Below, one piece after another: positions 34,192-42,097 of a DNA stretch of 42,097 nt. Under the pieces are notes generated by a model. The model was not told the DNA's origin, did not search any database, and saw only the letters and a list, made by a program, of their open reading frames with translations. Every line of letters starts with the position of its first letter. The first letter of the stretch is position 1. The translations under genes were made by a program, and so were the position numbers. Origin of the DNA: Lachnospiraceae bacterium (lineage in GTDB: Bacteria > Bacillota > Clostridia > Lachnospirales > Lachnospiraceae); NCBI GenBank assembly GCA_022766245.1, contig JALEPL010000057.1:1-42097 (forward strand), written 5' to 3'.

Positions 34192-36051
34192 ATGAATAAA
34201 ATGAAAAATTTCATTATGAGGAACAGTTCGAAAATAGTATTGAGCCTTGTAGTAATAGTACTGGCGAGTTTTTTGTGGATACATGCCTCAGACTATATAT
34301 TTGAATATGGGGATATGGCATATGAAAATGTACAAGTTCAGGATATTTCGGCGGCAACTATGGTAAGACAGACTATTCAAATACCGGACGATGATGTGAA
34401 TTCATTGGGTGTGATGTTTGCGACGTATGAGAATCACGCCAAAGGGAATATAGAAGTTCAGTTGTTAGAGAACGATTCCGTACTCAAAACATGGAACGTT
34501 GATACCTCATTATTGTCGGATAATGATTATTACAAGTTCGATATAAAGGAAATGCAGTTCAATGCGGATAGTGTATATGATCTTCAGATAAAGAGTGATA
34601 CTTCAGCGGAAAGTATTGCAGTATATGTGGAGGAAAACAGCGAAGCAGCTCAGGATAATCAGAGCATATGCTATAAATACTATTATACGAATATTACCGG
34701 CATCGTATTGATTATAGTGATATTTGTAGTATTGGCAGCACTATTTACAGCGAGTTATTTTCGGGTACAAAAGAGTTACCTCATGATGCTGTTGCTTACG
34801 GTGGTTGGAATAATATATTTTACGGTGTTTCCTTTGGGAGAGATTCCTGATGAGAACGGACACTTTTACCGTGCTTTTGAGGTGTCCTGTGGAAGCATGA
34901 TATCGGAGCAAATCGAGGGCGGAGGTGGAGCCTGTCTGCCTGTTGCGTTGACACAGTACCGAGATAATACGGTTAGTATTGACTGGAGTAATGGTGCGGA
35001 ATTGGTATATTCCAATACAGCGTTGTATGCAGCAGTGTGCTATTTCCCTCAGGCACTCGGAATCCGAATCACCCGATTTTTCACAGACAATGTGTCGATG
35101 ATCTTTTATGCGGGGCGTCTGGCGAATTTTTTAGTATCGCTTCTGTTGAGTTTATGGGCATTAAAGAAGATGCCTTTTGCAAAGGAAGTATTGTTTATTA
35201 TTATGATGTTCCCCATGACGTTACAGGAAATGGTATCCATGGCTCCGGATGGCATGACCAATGCGCTTTCCTTCGCATTTATAGCCTATGTTTTACATTT
35301 GGCTTATGAAAGTGAGAAAATTACCAAGCGTGATTTGGCACTGCTGATGATTCTGGGAATCACAATTTCTCTATGTAAGATTGTATATGTGGTGGAAATC
35401 CTTCTGCTTTTTATTCTTCCGGCAGAAAAACTGGGGGGTAAGAAAAGAAGTCTCTGCTTCAAATTGGGGGTTCCGGGGATTGCGGTGATACTAAATCTGA
35501 TATGGTTGAAAATATCATCCGGTTTTCTGGTTGAATTTAATCCGGGAGTAGATACAGGAAAGCAGGTGGTCTATGTGCTGACACATCTGCATGAATATTA
35601 TGCGGTGGTGGTAAGAACCATCACAGCAAATGCAGATAACTGGGTGAAATGGATGTTTGGAGAATCGCTAGGCACGTTGTCTATCTCCATAAGTGGATTT
35701 GTTTGGATTTCGTTATTGATTCTGTTGGTCTATGAGATATTGAATGTGAATACGGAATTGGAATTACGGAGAAGTGATATCGTGTGTTATTGGATGATTG
35801 TGTTAGGAGGCTGTGCATTAATAGCTACCAGTCTGTATGTGCAGTGGACACCCTATAAATCAGGATATATTGATGGAATCCAGGGAAGATACTTCATTCC
35901 GTTACTAATGCCCCTGTTGCTGCCTGTGACGTACAGAAAAAGAATGGTGATCGGGGAGGATACGACAGAGACCATTGGTTATCTGTATTTTATCATTGTA
36001 TTTCTGGAGGGCATGGCACTTATCGATATACTGAAGTATTTTATTGTTTAG
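34192..36051 (+). CDS. DUF2142-family membrane protein with N-terminal extracytoplasmic domain
   Basis: A 619-residue membrane protein. An N-terminal anchor (about residues 10-30) is followed by a hydrophilic beta-rich extracytoplasmic domain to about 160, then about eleven membrane segments. LGEIPDENGHFYRAFEVS is the DUF2142 signature (P-D-E-x-x-H-F-Y-R-A). SMAPDGMTNALSFAF and LCKIVYVVEILLLFIL are further conserved places. The N-terminal layout resembles that of the Wzm-type permease in this cassette, though I cannot claim homology. DUF2142 proteins are suspected GT-C enzymes; together with the lipid-linked GT2 downstream this could glycosylate the polymer outside the cell. The ribosome-binding site is weak. 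Confidence 0.8.
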   Translation: MNKMKNFIMRNSSKIVLSLVVIVLASFLWIHASDYIFEYGDMAYENVQVQDISAATMVRQTIQIPDDDVNSLGVMFATYENHAKGNIEVQLLENDSVLKTWNVDTSLLSDNDYYKFDIKEMQFNADSVYDLQIKSDTSAESIAVYVEENSEAAQDNQSICYKYYYTNITGIVLIIVIFVVLAALFTASYFRVQKSYLMMLLLTVVGIIYFTVFPLGEIPDENGHFYRAFEVSCGSMISEQIEGGGGACLPVALTQYRDNTVSIDWSNGAELVYSNTALYAAVCYFPQALGIRITRFFTDNVSMIFYAGRLANFLVSLLLSLWALKKMPFAKEVLFIIMMFPMTLQEMVSMAPDGMTNALSFAFIAYVLHLAYESEKITKRDLALLMILGITISLCKIVYVVEILLLFILPAEKLGGKKRSLCFKLGVPGIAVILNLIWLKISSGFLVEFNPGVDTGKQVVYVLTHLHEYYAVVVRTITANADNWVKWMFGESLGTLSISISGFVWISLLILLVYEILNVNTELELRRSDIVCYWMIVLGGCALIATSLYVQWTPYKSGYIDGIQGRYFIPLLMPLLLPVTYRKRMVIGEDTTETIGYLYFIIVFLEGMALIDILKYFIV

Positions 36052-36080
36052 AAAGTTCAAAGGATAAAGGAGACGAAAGA

Positions 36081-37016
36081 ATGGACAAGATAGCAGTGTT
36101 AATTCCATGTTATAACGAATCAAAGACAATCGAAAAGGTTGTAAAAGATTTTGCGGCAGAATTACCGGAGGCAGTGATCTATGTATATGATAATAACTCT
36201 ACCGATCATACCGATGAGATTGCCAGACAGGCCGGTGCAGTGGTACGCTATGAGTATCAGCAGGGAAAGGGAAATGTAATCCGCAGAATGTTTGCCGAGA
36301 TTGATGCGCAGTGTTATGTGATGGTAGACGGAGATGATACATATCCGGCCACACAAGTCAAAGAGATGGTAGATAAAGTGCTGAATAACAAGGCGGATAT
36401 GGTGGTGGGAGACCGTTTGTCATCTACCTATTTTGAAGAGAATAAGCGTCCGTTTCATAATTTTGGCAATTCCATCGTCCGCGGAAGCATCAATACCTTG
36501 TTCAAAAACGACATCAAGGATATCATGACCGGATATCGTGCGTTCAGCTACCGTTTTGTGAAGACATTCCCTGTTTTGTCAAAGGGATTTGAGATTGAGA
36601 CGGAAATGAGTATTCATGCCATCGATAAGAATATGTATGTAGAAAATGTGGTCATTGATTATCGGGACAGACCGGAGGGAAGCGAGTCAAAGCTGAATAC
36701 CTACTCCGATGGATTTAAGGTAATCAAAACCATTATCCGATTGTTCCGTACTTACCGTCCCATGGCGTTTTTTGGGGTGATTTCCGCAATACTATTTGTA
36801 CTGGCAGCAGCATTTTTTATTCCGATTGTGGTGACTTTTGTGAATACAGGATTGGTGCCGAATTTCCCGACACTGATTGTATGTGGCTTTGCAGTGATGG
36901 CGGCTATCCAATCATTGTTTTCTGGTTTGATCTTAAAGACCATTTATCAGAAAAATCGTCAGGATTTTGAGATGGATCTGTATCGGGCAACCAGAGAGGA
37001 AAAGGAAGCGTTATAA
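36081..37016 (+). CDS. DPM1/GtrB-like GT2 glycosyltransferase (polyprenyl-phosphate sugar synthase)
   Basis: A 311-residue GT2 enzyme of the dolichol-phosphate mannosyltransferase type. It has VLIPCYNESKTIEKVV, YVYDNNSTDHTDE, the metal motif in VMVDGDDTYPA, and the DIMTGYRAFSYRFVKTFP acceptor-loop region, then two C-terminal membrane spans (about 228-250 and 262-285). Enzymes of this type move a sugar from a nucleotide donor onto undecaprenyl phosphate at the cytoplasmic face; a flippase and a GT-C enzyme then use it outside. The neighbouring DUF2142 and GT-C-like membrane proteins would be the partners. AAAGGAG precedes the ATG. Confidence 0.9.
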   Translation: MDKIAVLIPCYNESKTIEKVVKDFAAELPEAVIYVYDNNSTDHTDEIARQAGAVVRYEYQQGKGNVIRRMFAEIDAQCYVMVDGDDTYPATQVKEMVDKVLNNKADMVVGDRLSSTYFEENKRPFHNFGNSIVRGSINTLFKNDIKDIMTGYRAFSYRFVKTFPVLSKGFEIETEMSIHAIDKNMYVENVVIDYRDRPEGSESKLNTYSDGFKVIKTIIRLFRTYRPMAFFGVISAILFVLAAAFFIPIVVTFVNTGLVPNFPTLIVCGFAVMAAIQSLFSGLILKTIYQKNRQDFEMDLYRATREEKEAL

Positions 37017-37046
37017 TAAAGGCGGTATCATGGGAGAGACGAGAAT

Positions 37047-38903
37047 ATGTTGGAATTGATTATACACGCATTGTTGGCATTGCTGGTTCCGGCAGGTATA
37101 TCAGCAGCTAAATGCTGCATAAAAGGGAAAAAGGGTAAGGAACTGCTTAAAGAGACGGTACTGATTACGGTTTGCTCCATTGCCATCCTGACAGGAGCTT
37201 TTGTTATAAAGAGGGGAAGCTGGACCGCGTATGAGTTCCTGCTGATGGAAAGCCTGAGCGCATCGTTACTTTCCTTTCTACTATTTCCAATTATCAGGAG
37301 TAAAAAATGCGAAGTAACGTATATTTGTGAATTTTTGTGTGCCATGTGCGTAAGTGTTGTTGCGTATTCTGTTTTGACCTATGGACAGACGGTGATTCAT
37401 TCCGATACGGCCACATCCATTATTTTGTCAGATAGCATGATGAGACATCTCAGTTATTTCCCATCTACCTGGAATTATGTGAATGGTGAGATATGGACGA
37501 TTTGTACCGGAACTTTTTGTATTTTGCCATCTATCTTGCTGCAGGATCAAAGTTTGGCGAGAATGATTGGTTCGCTGATTACAATTGTCTTGACTTATGG
37601 AGGGATTATTTTCCTTAGCAGAAAGATTTTTCGGAACAACTCTTGGCTGATTTCCATTCCGTTGGTATTTGTATTTGTTTGTACTTCCCCCAATATTTTC
37701 ACCTATGGAATGACCGATATGCTGTTATATCAGGCTGCTTATTCACCACAGATTCTTTGGCTTGCGTTCTGTACTGCGCTGATTATAGAGTTGTTTTGTT
37801 CAGAGCATGGTAAATGGTCAAAGAGATACATTATAGTCTATGGATTGCTGATGATTGGATTGTGTGCAGGGGGAAGTCGGATTTTGGCAGAGCAGACCTT
37901 ACCGATCCTTTGTACCTGTGTGGTGATGATATACCTTGATTTGGTAAAACAGGATCAGATTACATGGAAACCGGCTCTGAAAAAAATGGGCTATATGACG
38001 GCTGTCATAGCGGTGCCAGCATTGATTGGTTGTATCGTATATAAGTGCCTCTGCACCAGACTTAAAGTAACGTTCACTCAGAATAATGCATTTGTGTTTG
38101 CAGACTCTCTCGAATCTATGTGGAACAATCTCTGGTTTGGAGTGCGGGATCTGTTTGGCTGTTTTGGTTTTGATGGAGGGGTACAGCTTCTATCTATAGC
38201 AGGATTACGGAATTTTGTATCCGTTGTCATCTGTGCAATGGTTTGCTTTGTTGTGCCGGTGCTTCAGTGGAGAAAATTTAAGGAAGAAAATGCAGAGGTT
38301 CAGTTTTTCTTTGCTTTTTCCATGATTCATAATCTCATCATGTTTGTTCTGGCAGTATTTTTCGGGAAAATGACTTCCCCCAGATATTGGCTGACCACTA
38401 TTGCATGTTTTGTGCTGGTATCCGCCAGATATATTTATGTGTATTGGCTGGGACAGAAAAATTTTCAGCAGTATATATGGGCAGGACTTTTTGCTATTGC
38501 TTGTGTCATAGAGTGTATTGGTCTTGGAATGATGAGTGCCGGATGGGCGGACAACTTAGCTCAGAAAAAAGCGTTTAATCAGGTTCTTGTGGATCATAAT
38601 CTGACCAAAGGATATGCCACATACTGGAATGCATATTCCAATGAGGTATATTCCGATTTGCAAATCCGATATGGAGGGGTGAATATAGGGGAAAATGGTA
38701 TTTCGCCGTATCTGTGGCTGGTTGACGGTGATGTATATGAACCAGAGGGAGGAATTCACTCCTTTTTACTACTGTCGGAAGAAGAAAATCAGCAAATTGG
38801 AACGGAAATTAATGTCCTGTTTGGCACACCTGTTGAGACCTTTATGATTGATACAAGTTATGTGTATGTTTTTGACCATGATATCGCAAGCGATATGAGA
38901 TAG
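37047..38903 (+). CDS. GT-C-like multi-pass membrane protein
   Basis: A 618-residue protein with about thirteen hydrophobic segments and a C-terminal hydrophilic domain (about 510-618). In the first large outside loop HSDTATSIILSDSMM and the FPSTWNYVNGEIWT stretch occur; an Asp early in the first loop is where GT-C glycosyltransferases place their catalytic acid. I do not recognise a named family with certainty. Context with a polyprenyl-phosphate sugar synthase 30 bp upstream supports a role as a sugar transferase acting on the outer face of the membrane. Alternative: a polymer ligase or a non-catalytic membrane subunit. Confidence 0.75.
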   Translation: MLELIIHALLALLVPAGISAAKCCIKGKKGKELLKETVLITVCSIAILTGAFVIKRGSWTAYEFLLMESLSASLLSFLLFPIIRSKKCEVTYICEFLCAMCVSVVAYSVLTYGQTVIHSDTATSIILSDSMMRHLSYFPSTWNYVNGEIWTICTGTFCILPSILLQDQSLARMIGSLITIVLTYGGIIFLSRKIFRNNSWLISIPLVFVFVCTSPNIFTYGMTDMLLYQAAYSPQILWLAFCTALIIELFCSEHGKWSKRYIIVYGLLMIGLCAGGSRILAEQTLPILCTCVVMIYLDLVKQDQITWKPALKKMGYMTAVIAVPALIGCIVYKCLCTRLKVTFTQNNAFVFADSLESMWNNLWFGVRDLFGCFGFDGGVQLLSIAGLRNFVSVVICAMVCFVVPVLQWRKFKEENAEVQFFFAFSMIHNLIMFVLAVFFGKMTSPRYWLTTIACFVLVSARYIYVYWLGQKNFQQYIWAGLFAIACVIECIGLGMMSAGWADNLAQKKAFNQVLVDHNLTKGYATYWNAYSNEVYSDLQIRYGGVNIGENGISPYLWLVDGDVYEPEGGIHSFLLLSEEENQQIGTEINVLFGTPVETFMIDTSYVYVFDHDIASDMR

Positions 38904-38948
38904 AGATATGAGGGAAAACTTTTTCGTTAGACAGAAGGGAACGTGTAA

Positions 38949-39944
38949 ATGCTGGATATTATAAAAATAATCATAATTTTCTATATGATACTCGTTTTTC
39001 CCTTCCTGTTGGGAACGCTATGGCAGAAGTATATTGTGAAGCGGCATCTGGGAATCGGTACACTGGTTCAGGGATGGCTCTGTATGATGGCACTGTTTTA
39101 TTGCGAATCGGTGCCTATGATACTTTTCAGAAGAAGTCTGTCAGAATTGAAGAATATATGGCTCATAACCACTGTGGTCATTACAATTCTTTTTCTGCTG
39201 TTGTGCTTTGGTACCCGGAAACAGCGACGGAATATGATGAATCTGTTTTTTAAGAAGTGGAAGTGCGCAGTGATCCCGGTTCTTCTGATTTTGTGTAGTA
39301 TCTTGTTCCTGCAACCGGTTCGGGAGGATGATACCCTTGAGATTGTGATGGATGCCATTGCCTCTGACACGATGTATCAGCACCAGCCTTATACCGGTGA
39401 GCGATATGAGGAAGTACCGCAGGAACAGGCATTTGCCCCGTTGGAGATGTACTATGCAGTTTTATTTGAAGTTGCCAATGCGAATCCGGCTATCATTGTA
39501 CGAATCCTCATTCCCTTTGGATTTTTACCCATCTGCATCATTACCTATGTGCTGTGGGCGAGACGACTTTTCCCGAAAAATCCCCAGGGGCAGAGATGGT
39601 TCCTTATATTTGCAGGAATCATTTCCCTTTTTCCGATTGTTTCCACGGATATGGGTCTGCTGCGGATCTGGCAGAGCTGCTGGAAAGGGGATGTACTGCT
39701 GGCCACTACAGTGCTTCCGCTGATGTGCTCCTATGTGTACCTGATGATTCGGGAACTGTCACAGCAGTATAGTGGGAGAACCTGCGGCGAGTACGCCTTG
39801 AAACTGTTGGTTGCATCCTTGACAGCCCAGTTGATGGATGCGAAGGGGATGTTATACTCCTGTATGATTATCATCTCTGGTGTGTTGATCCTAGTGGTAA
39901 GGAGGTGGCAGAAGAAATATGCTGCAAATCCTAAATGCAATTAG
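38949..39944 (+). CDS. membrane protein, DUF6077-like N-terminal part
   Basis: A 331-residue membrane protein with about eight hydrophobic segments. The N-terminus (MILVFPFLLGTLWQKYI, then a GTLVQGWLCMMALFYCE stretch) resembles DUF6077 proteins of Firmicutes surface-polysaccharide loci. HQPYTGERYEEVPQEQAFAPLEMYYA is an extracytoplasmic loop. It ends 26 bp inside the next gene. Family members I recall are longer, about the sum of this and the next protein, so the pair may be one function split in two. The next gene has its own ribosome-binding site, which argues for a true two-gene arrangement. Function unknown. Confidence 0.65.
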   Translation: MLDIIKIIIIFYMILVFPFLLGTLWQKYIVKRHLGIGTLVQGWLCMMALFYCESVPMILFRRSLSELKNIWLITTVVITILFLLLCFGTRKQRRNMMNLFFKKWKCAVIPVLLILCSILFLQPVREDDTLEIVMDAIASDTMYQHQPYTGERYEEVPQEQAFAPLEMYYAVLFEVANANPAIIVRILIPFGFLPICIITYVLWARRLFPKNPQGQRWFLIFAGIISLFPIVSTDMGLLRIWQSCWKGDVLLATTVLPLMCSYVYLMIRELSQQYSGRTCGEYALKLLVASLTAQLMDAKGMLYSCMIIISGVLILVVRRWQKKYAANPKCN

Positions 39945-40638
39945 AGAGTCCAACGGAGCCTACTCCGACCTGGGAATTAATCTGGCACTGTTATGGGTTG
40001 GCATCATCTATCTGTATATTCGGGAAGAAAATAGGCAGAGGCGCAGCTTTATGTATGTAGTGCTGGATCTGATGTTTTTATTACTGAATCCATTTACTGC
40101 CGGAAACGGGAATTATTACAGAATGGTTGCCATTATACCAACAGTAACATTGCTTGCCTATGTCATGGCAAAGACTATGGTGAAAGAAAGTAAAAAGACG
40201 AATCGGGTGATTCTTGTGGCAGGATTTTTGGTAATTTTGTTGATCAGTTTAAACTTTCGGTTTACCACAGGAAATATCGGTGTGATTGAGAATAAATACA
40301 AAGTGTCCGATGAAGCACAGGAACTGCAGCAGATTGTCAGTGAATTGGGAGATGTGTATGTGATAGCTCCGCGTGAAATCGGAGAACAGCTGCGAGAGTA
40401 TGATGTGTCGTTCCGGATACTAGGTGGAGATGAGGAAAAATGGGGGGTTATCAATGATATTTCTCAGAACTGGTCAGATTCGGAGAAGATAAAGAATTAT
40501 GCTGACATATATGATGCAAAATGCATTGTTTGTCCCAAGGACGAGGATGGAAGTCAGGGGTTAGATCCGGAGAGTTTTTCACTGATTGCTCAGACTGAGA
40601 ATTATTGGGTGTATGTGCTGAATGAGGAAGAAAAGTAG
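39919..40638 (+). CDS. membrane protein, possible second half of the DUF6077-like pair
   Basis: A 239-residue protein with four or five membrane segments up to about residue 115 (GINLALLWVGIIYLYIREEN, VVLDLMFLLLNPFTAGNGNYYRM, RVILVAGFLVILLISLNF), then a soluble domain of about 120 residues (YKVSDEAQELQQIVSELGDVYV...) that resembles the C-terminal part of the 37047 protein in having a ruler of charged and aromatic residues ending in YWVYVLNEEEK. AAGGAGGTGG lies about 13 nt before ATG 39919, so translation is likely coupled to the preceding overlapping gene. It ends the cassette. No catalytic motif is recognised. Confidence 0.65.
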   Translation: MLQILNAIRESNGAYSDLGINLALLWVGIIYLYIREENRQRRSFMYVVLDLMFLLLNPFTAGNGNYYRMVAIIPTVTLLAYVMAKTMVKESKKTNRVILVAGFLVILLISLNFRFTTGNIGVIENKYKVSDEAQELQQIVSELGDVYVIAPREIGEQLREYDVSFRILGGDEEKWGVINDISQNWSDSEKIKNYADIYDAKCIVCPKDEDGSQGLDPESFSLIAQTENYWVYVLNEEEK

Positions 40639-40830
40639 AAACGGTCATTGGGAAGAAGTGTTAGAATCATACCGAATTTATGAGCAAATGGTTTAGAAGA
40701 ATTTGAAAAGGTCAAGAGCGTACTGGAAAGTTTATAACTGGCTTTTTGGAAGAAGAAAATGAAAAGACTTAAGTCCAGCATTGAAAGTAAAAATAATTCG
40801 CACTAAATCATTTGAAATTACTGCGGTTTT

Positions 40831-40872
40831 CTCTGTGATAAAGTAAAATAGAAGAAAAATTTTATCGCAGAG
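40831..40872 (+). other. inverted repeat before the transposase start
   Basis: CTCTGTGATAAA (40831-40842) pairs with TTTATCGCAGAG (40861-40872) at 11 of 12 positions and ends just before the start codon at 40880, covering its weak AGAGG site. Insertion sequences often have such a structure to block translation from read-through transcripts. The rest of the gap 40639-40830 holds no feature I can name; the left end of the element should lie there. Confidence 0.5.
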
Positions 40873-40879
40873 GTGCAAA

Positions 40880-42097
40880 ATGAGTCGAGAGCAGGAAAGA
40901 ATCAGAAAGAAACTTGAAAACAATCCCATTGCTGAATGTAATAAGATTCAGAACAGATTTTGTCCAGAACTTTTTTCTATGTTCGACAGAGTAAAGGATC
41001 CCCGTAATCAGAGTTACATTGATTATTCTTCAAGAGTCATGCTTGGAACTATGTACTATAAAAGTATTGCAGGAATTTCGAGCATGCAGGAAATGACAAG
41101 AACCTTTAGTGATGAGAAAATCTGCAGAAATTTATATAGATTCATGGGAGAAGACGTAAAAGATTATTTGCCCCATGGTGTGACAGAAAATGAATTTCTG
41201 GAAAGATTAGATCCAAGGGAGTTAGAGAATGTTCAGCATAATATCGTATATTCCATGATCCGTGGAAAGACCTTTGATAATGCCAGAGTGTTAAAGAAAT
41301 GGCAGGTTATTGTAGATGCAACCGAACTGGACGAAGGATACCAAAAGAAGAATGAGCATTATCTGAGCCGGTGCTACAACAGAGGCTCAGATAATGAGTA
41401 CGTTAAGTATCACAGAAGCATACTTGAGGCAAAAATATACTTTGGAGAAAATCTTGTACGCAGTATTGCATCAGAAACAATAGAAAATTCGGAGGAATAT
41501 ATAAATCAAAGTGATGAAGCAGTAAAACAGAATTGCGAAAGTAAAGCTTTTGTAAGACTTGCTGCCAAAATCAAACAGAAATTTCCGAGGCTGCCAATTA
41601 TCATTACGACAGATGGACTGTATGTTACAAAAACAGTTTTACAGATATGTAAAGATTATCATTGGGATTATATCATCCGGTATAAAGAAGGCTGCGCTTC
41701 ATCAATAGCCAGAGAATATTGGGCACTTCCAGAAAAAGAAACAGCTGGAACTGATATTGAGTATCAGAATAAAGTCATGTTCAATGATTTTGATGTGAAT
41801 CTGATTTATTACCGGGAAAGGCGGATTGTAAATGGTGAAGAGAAAGAAAGAGAGTTTGCCTGGATTATAAGCATCGAGATCACGAAAAGTAATGCAAAAA
41901 GTATCGTACGTGTTGGACGCAACAGATGGAAAATAGAAAATCAGGGATTTAACCGCCAGAAGCACTGGCAGGGAAATATAGAGCATGCCTGCAGCTGGAA
42001 TGAACGTGCGCAGAAGAACCACTATCTCATTGAGCAGATAGCAGATTTTATGAAACAGTTGTATGAGTATTTCTATCTGGAAAAGAATGAGATTAAA
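40880..42097 (+). CDS. IS4-like DDE transposase, 3' end outside the window
   Basis: The frame is open from ATG 40880 through the right edge, giving at least 406 residues. The DDE layout is visible: the first Asp in QVIVDATELDEG, the second in IIITTDGLYVTK, and the glutamate in RNRWKIENQGFNRQKHWQG, which matches the Y/R-x-x-x-x-x-E signature region of IS4-type transposases. An N-terminal part with FDRVKDPRNQSYIDYSSRVML resembles other clostridial transposases of this kind. No frameshift or stop occurs in the visible part, so the element may be active. It borders the polysaccharide cassette on its right side. Confidence 0.85.
   Translation, partial: MSREQERIRKKLENNPIAECNKIQNRFCPELFSMFDRVKDPRNQSYIDYSSRVMLGTMYYKSIAGISSMQEMTRTFSDEKICRNLYRFMGEDVKDYLPHGVTENEFLERLDPRELENVQHNIVYSMIRGKTFDNARVLKKWQVIVDATELDEGYQKKNEHYLSRCYNRGSDNEYVKYHRSILEAKIYFGENLVRSIASETIENSEEYINQSDEAVKQNCESKAFVRLAAKIKQKFPRLPIIITTDGLYVTKTVLQICKDYHWDYIIRYKEGCASSIAREYWALPEKETAGTDIEYQNKVMFNDFDVNLIYYRERRIVNGEEKEREFAWIISIEITKSNAKSIVRVGRNRWKIENQGFNRQKHWQGNIEHACSWNERAQKNHYLIEQIADFMKQLYEYFYLEKNEIK

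Overview
The window looks like chromosome of a flagellated, low-to-mid GC Clostridia, most likely a Lachnospiraceae. This rests on gene content and order: uvrB-uvrA, an MreB-family gene next to two FlgG-type rod genes (the Bacillus mbl-flhO-flhP order), comF followed by yvyF, and cdaA-cdaR-glmM. No rRNA, tRNA or CRISPR array was seen. All convincing genes are on the + strand.

Layout. (1) 1-1613 is a decayed mobile region: a DUF4391/type III methyltransferase (Mod) chimera cut by the left edge, and the catalytic half of a tyrosine recombinase. (2) 1614-6840 is DNA repair: a LexA-type box and sigma-A promoter lead into uvrB and uvrA. (3) 7115-10229 is cell shape and flagellar rod: mbl, two FlgG-family genes and a FlgJ-type rod-binding protein, with a possible sigma-28 promoter overlapping the mbl stop codon. 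(4) 10518-19327 is housekeeping: recD2, comF, yvyF, two unknown membrane proteins, cdaA, cdaR, glmM and HPr. (5) 19332-25187 carries all four dTDP-L-rhamnose genes (rfbD, rfbB, rfbA, rfbC), with a DUF2142 membrane protein between rfbB and rfbA. (6) 25252-40638 is a polysaccharide export and decoration cassette, visibly more AT-rich than regions 2-5. It encodes an ABC permease with an unusual N-terminal extracytoplasmic domain, a Wzt-type ATPase with a C-terminal carbohydrate-binding-like domain, a methyltransferase, a 1002-residue kinase-like/coiled-coil/glycosyltransferase fusion, a tandem GT4 protein, a second DUF2142 protein, a DPM1/GtrB-like GT2 and three multi-pass membrane proteins. (7) 40880 to the right edge is an IS4-like DDE transposase that runs out of the window.

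Main idea. Regions 5 and 6 together look like an ABC-transporter-dependent, rhamnose-containing surface polysaccharide pathway. The methyltransferase and the adjacent kinase-like/coiled-coil protein match, in domain order, the enteric O-antigen chain terminator WbdD (methyltransferase, kinase, coiled-coil ruler). Here it is split over two genes and its ruler is joined to glycosyltransferase domains. The coiled coil contains four near-identical 28-residue units (84-bp DNA repeats, exactly four heptads), so repeat-number change could alter ruler length without breaking heptad phase. The Wzt-type C-terminal domain would be the natural reader of the capped end. The DPM1-like GT2 and the DUF2142/GT-C-like proteins would add lipid-linked sugars outside the membrane. 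This is inference from architecture and context.

Non-coding structure. Two related palindromic repeats, a 231-bp copy (10248-10478) and a shorter inverted copy (24438-24582), plus one solo end (3930-3968), look like a REP/MITE-type family. Perfect 9-bp hairpins of unrelated sequence lie in the leaders of both rfbB and rfbA.
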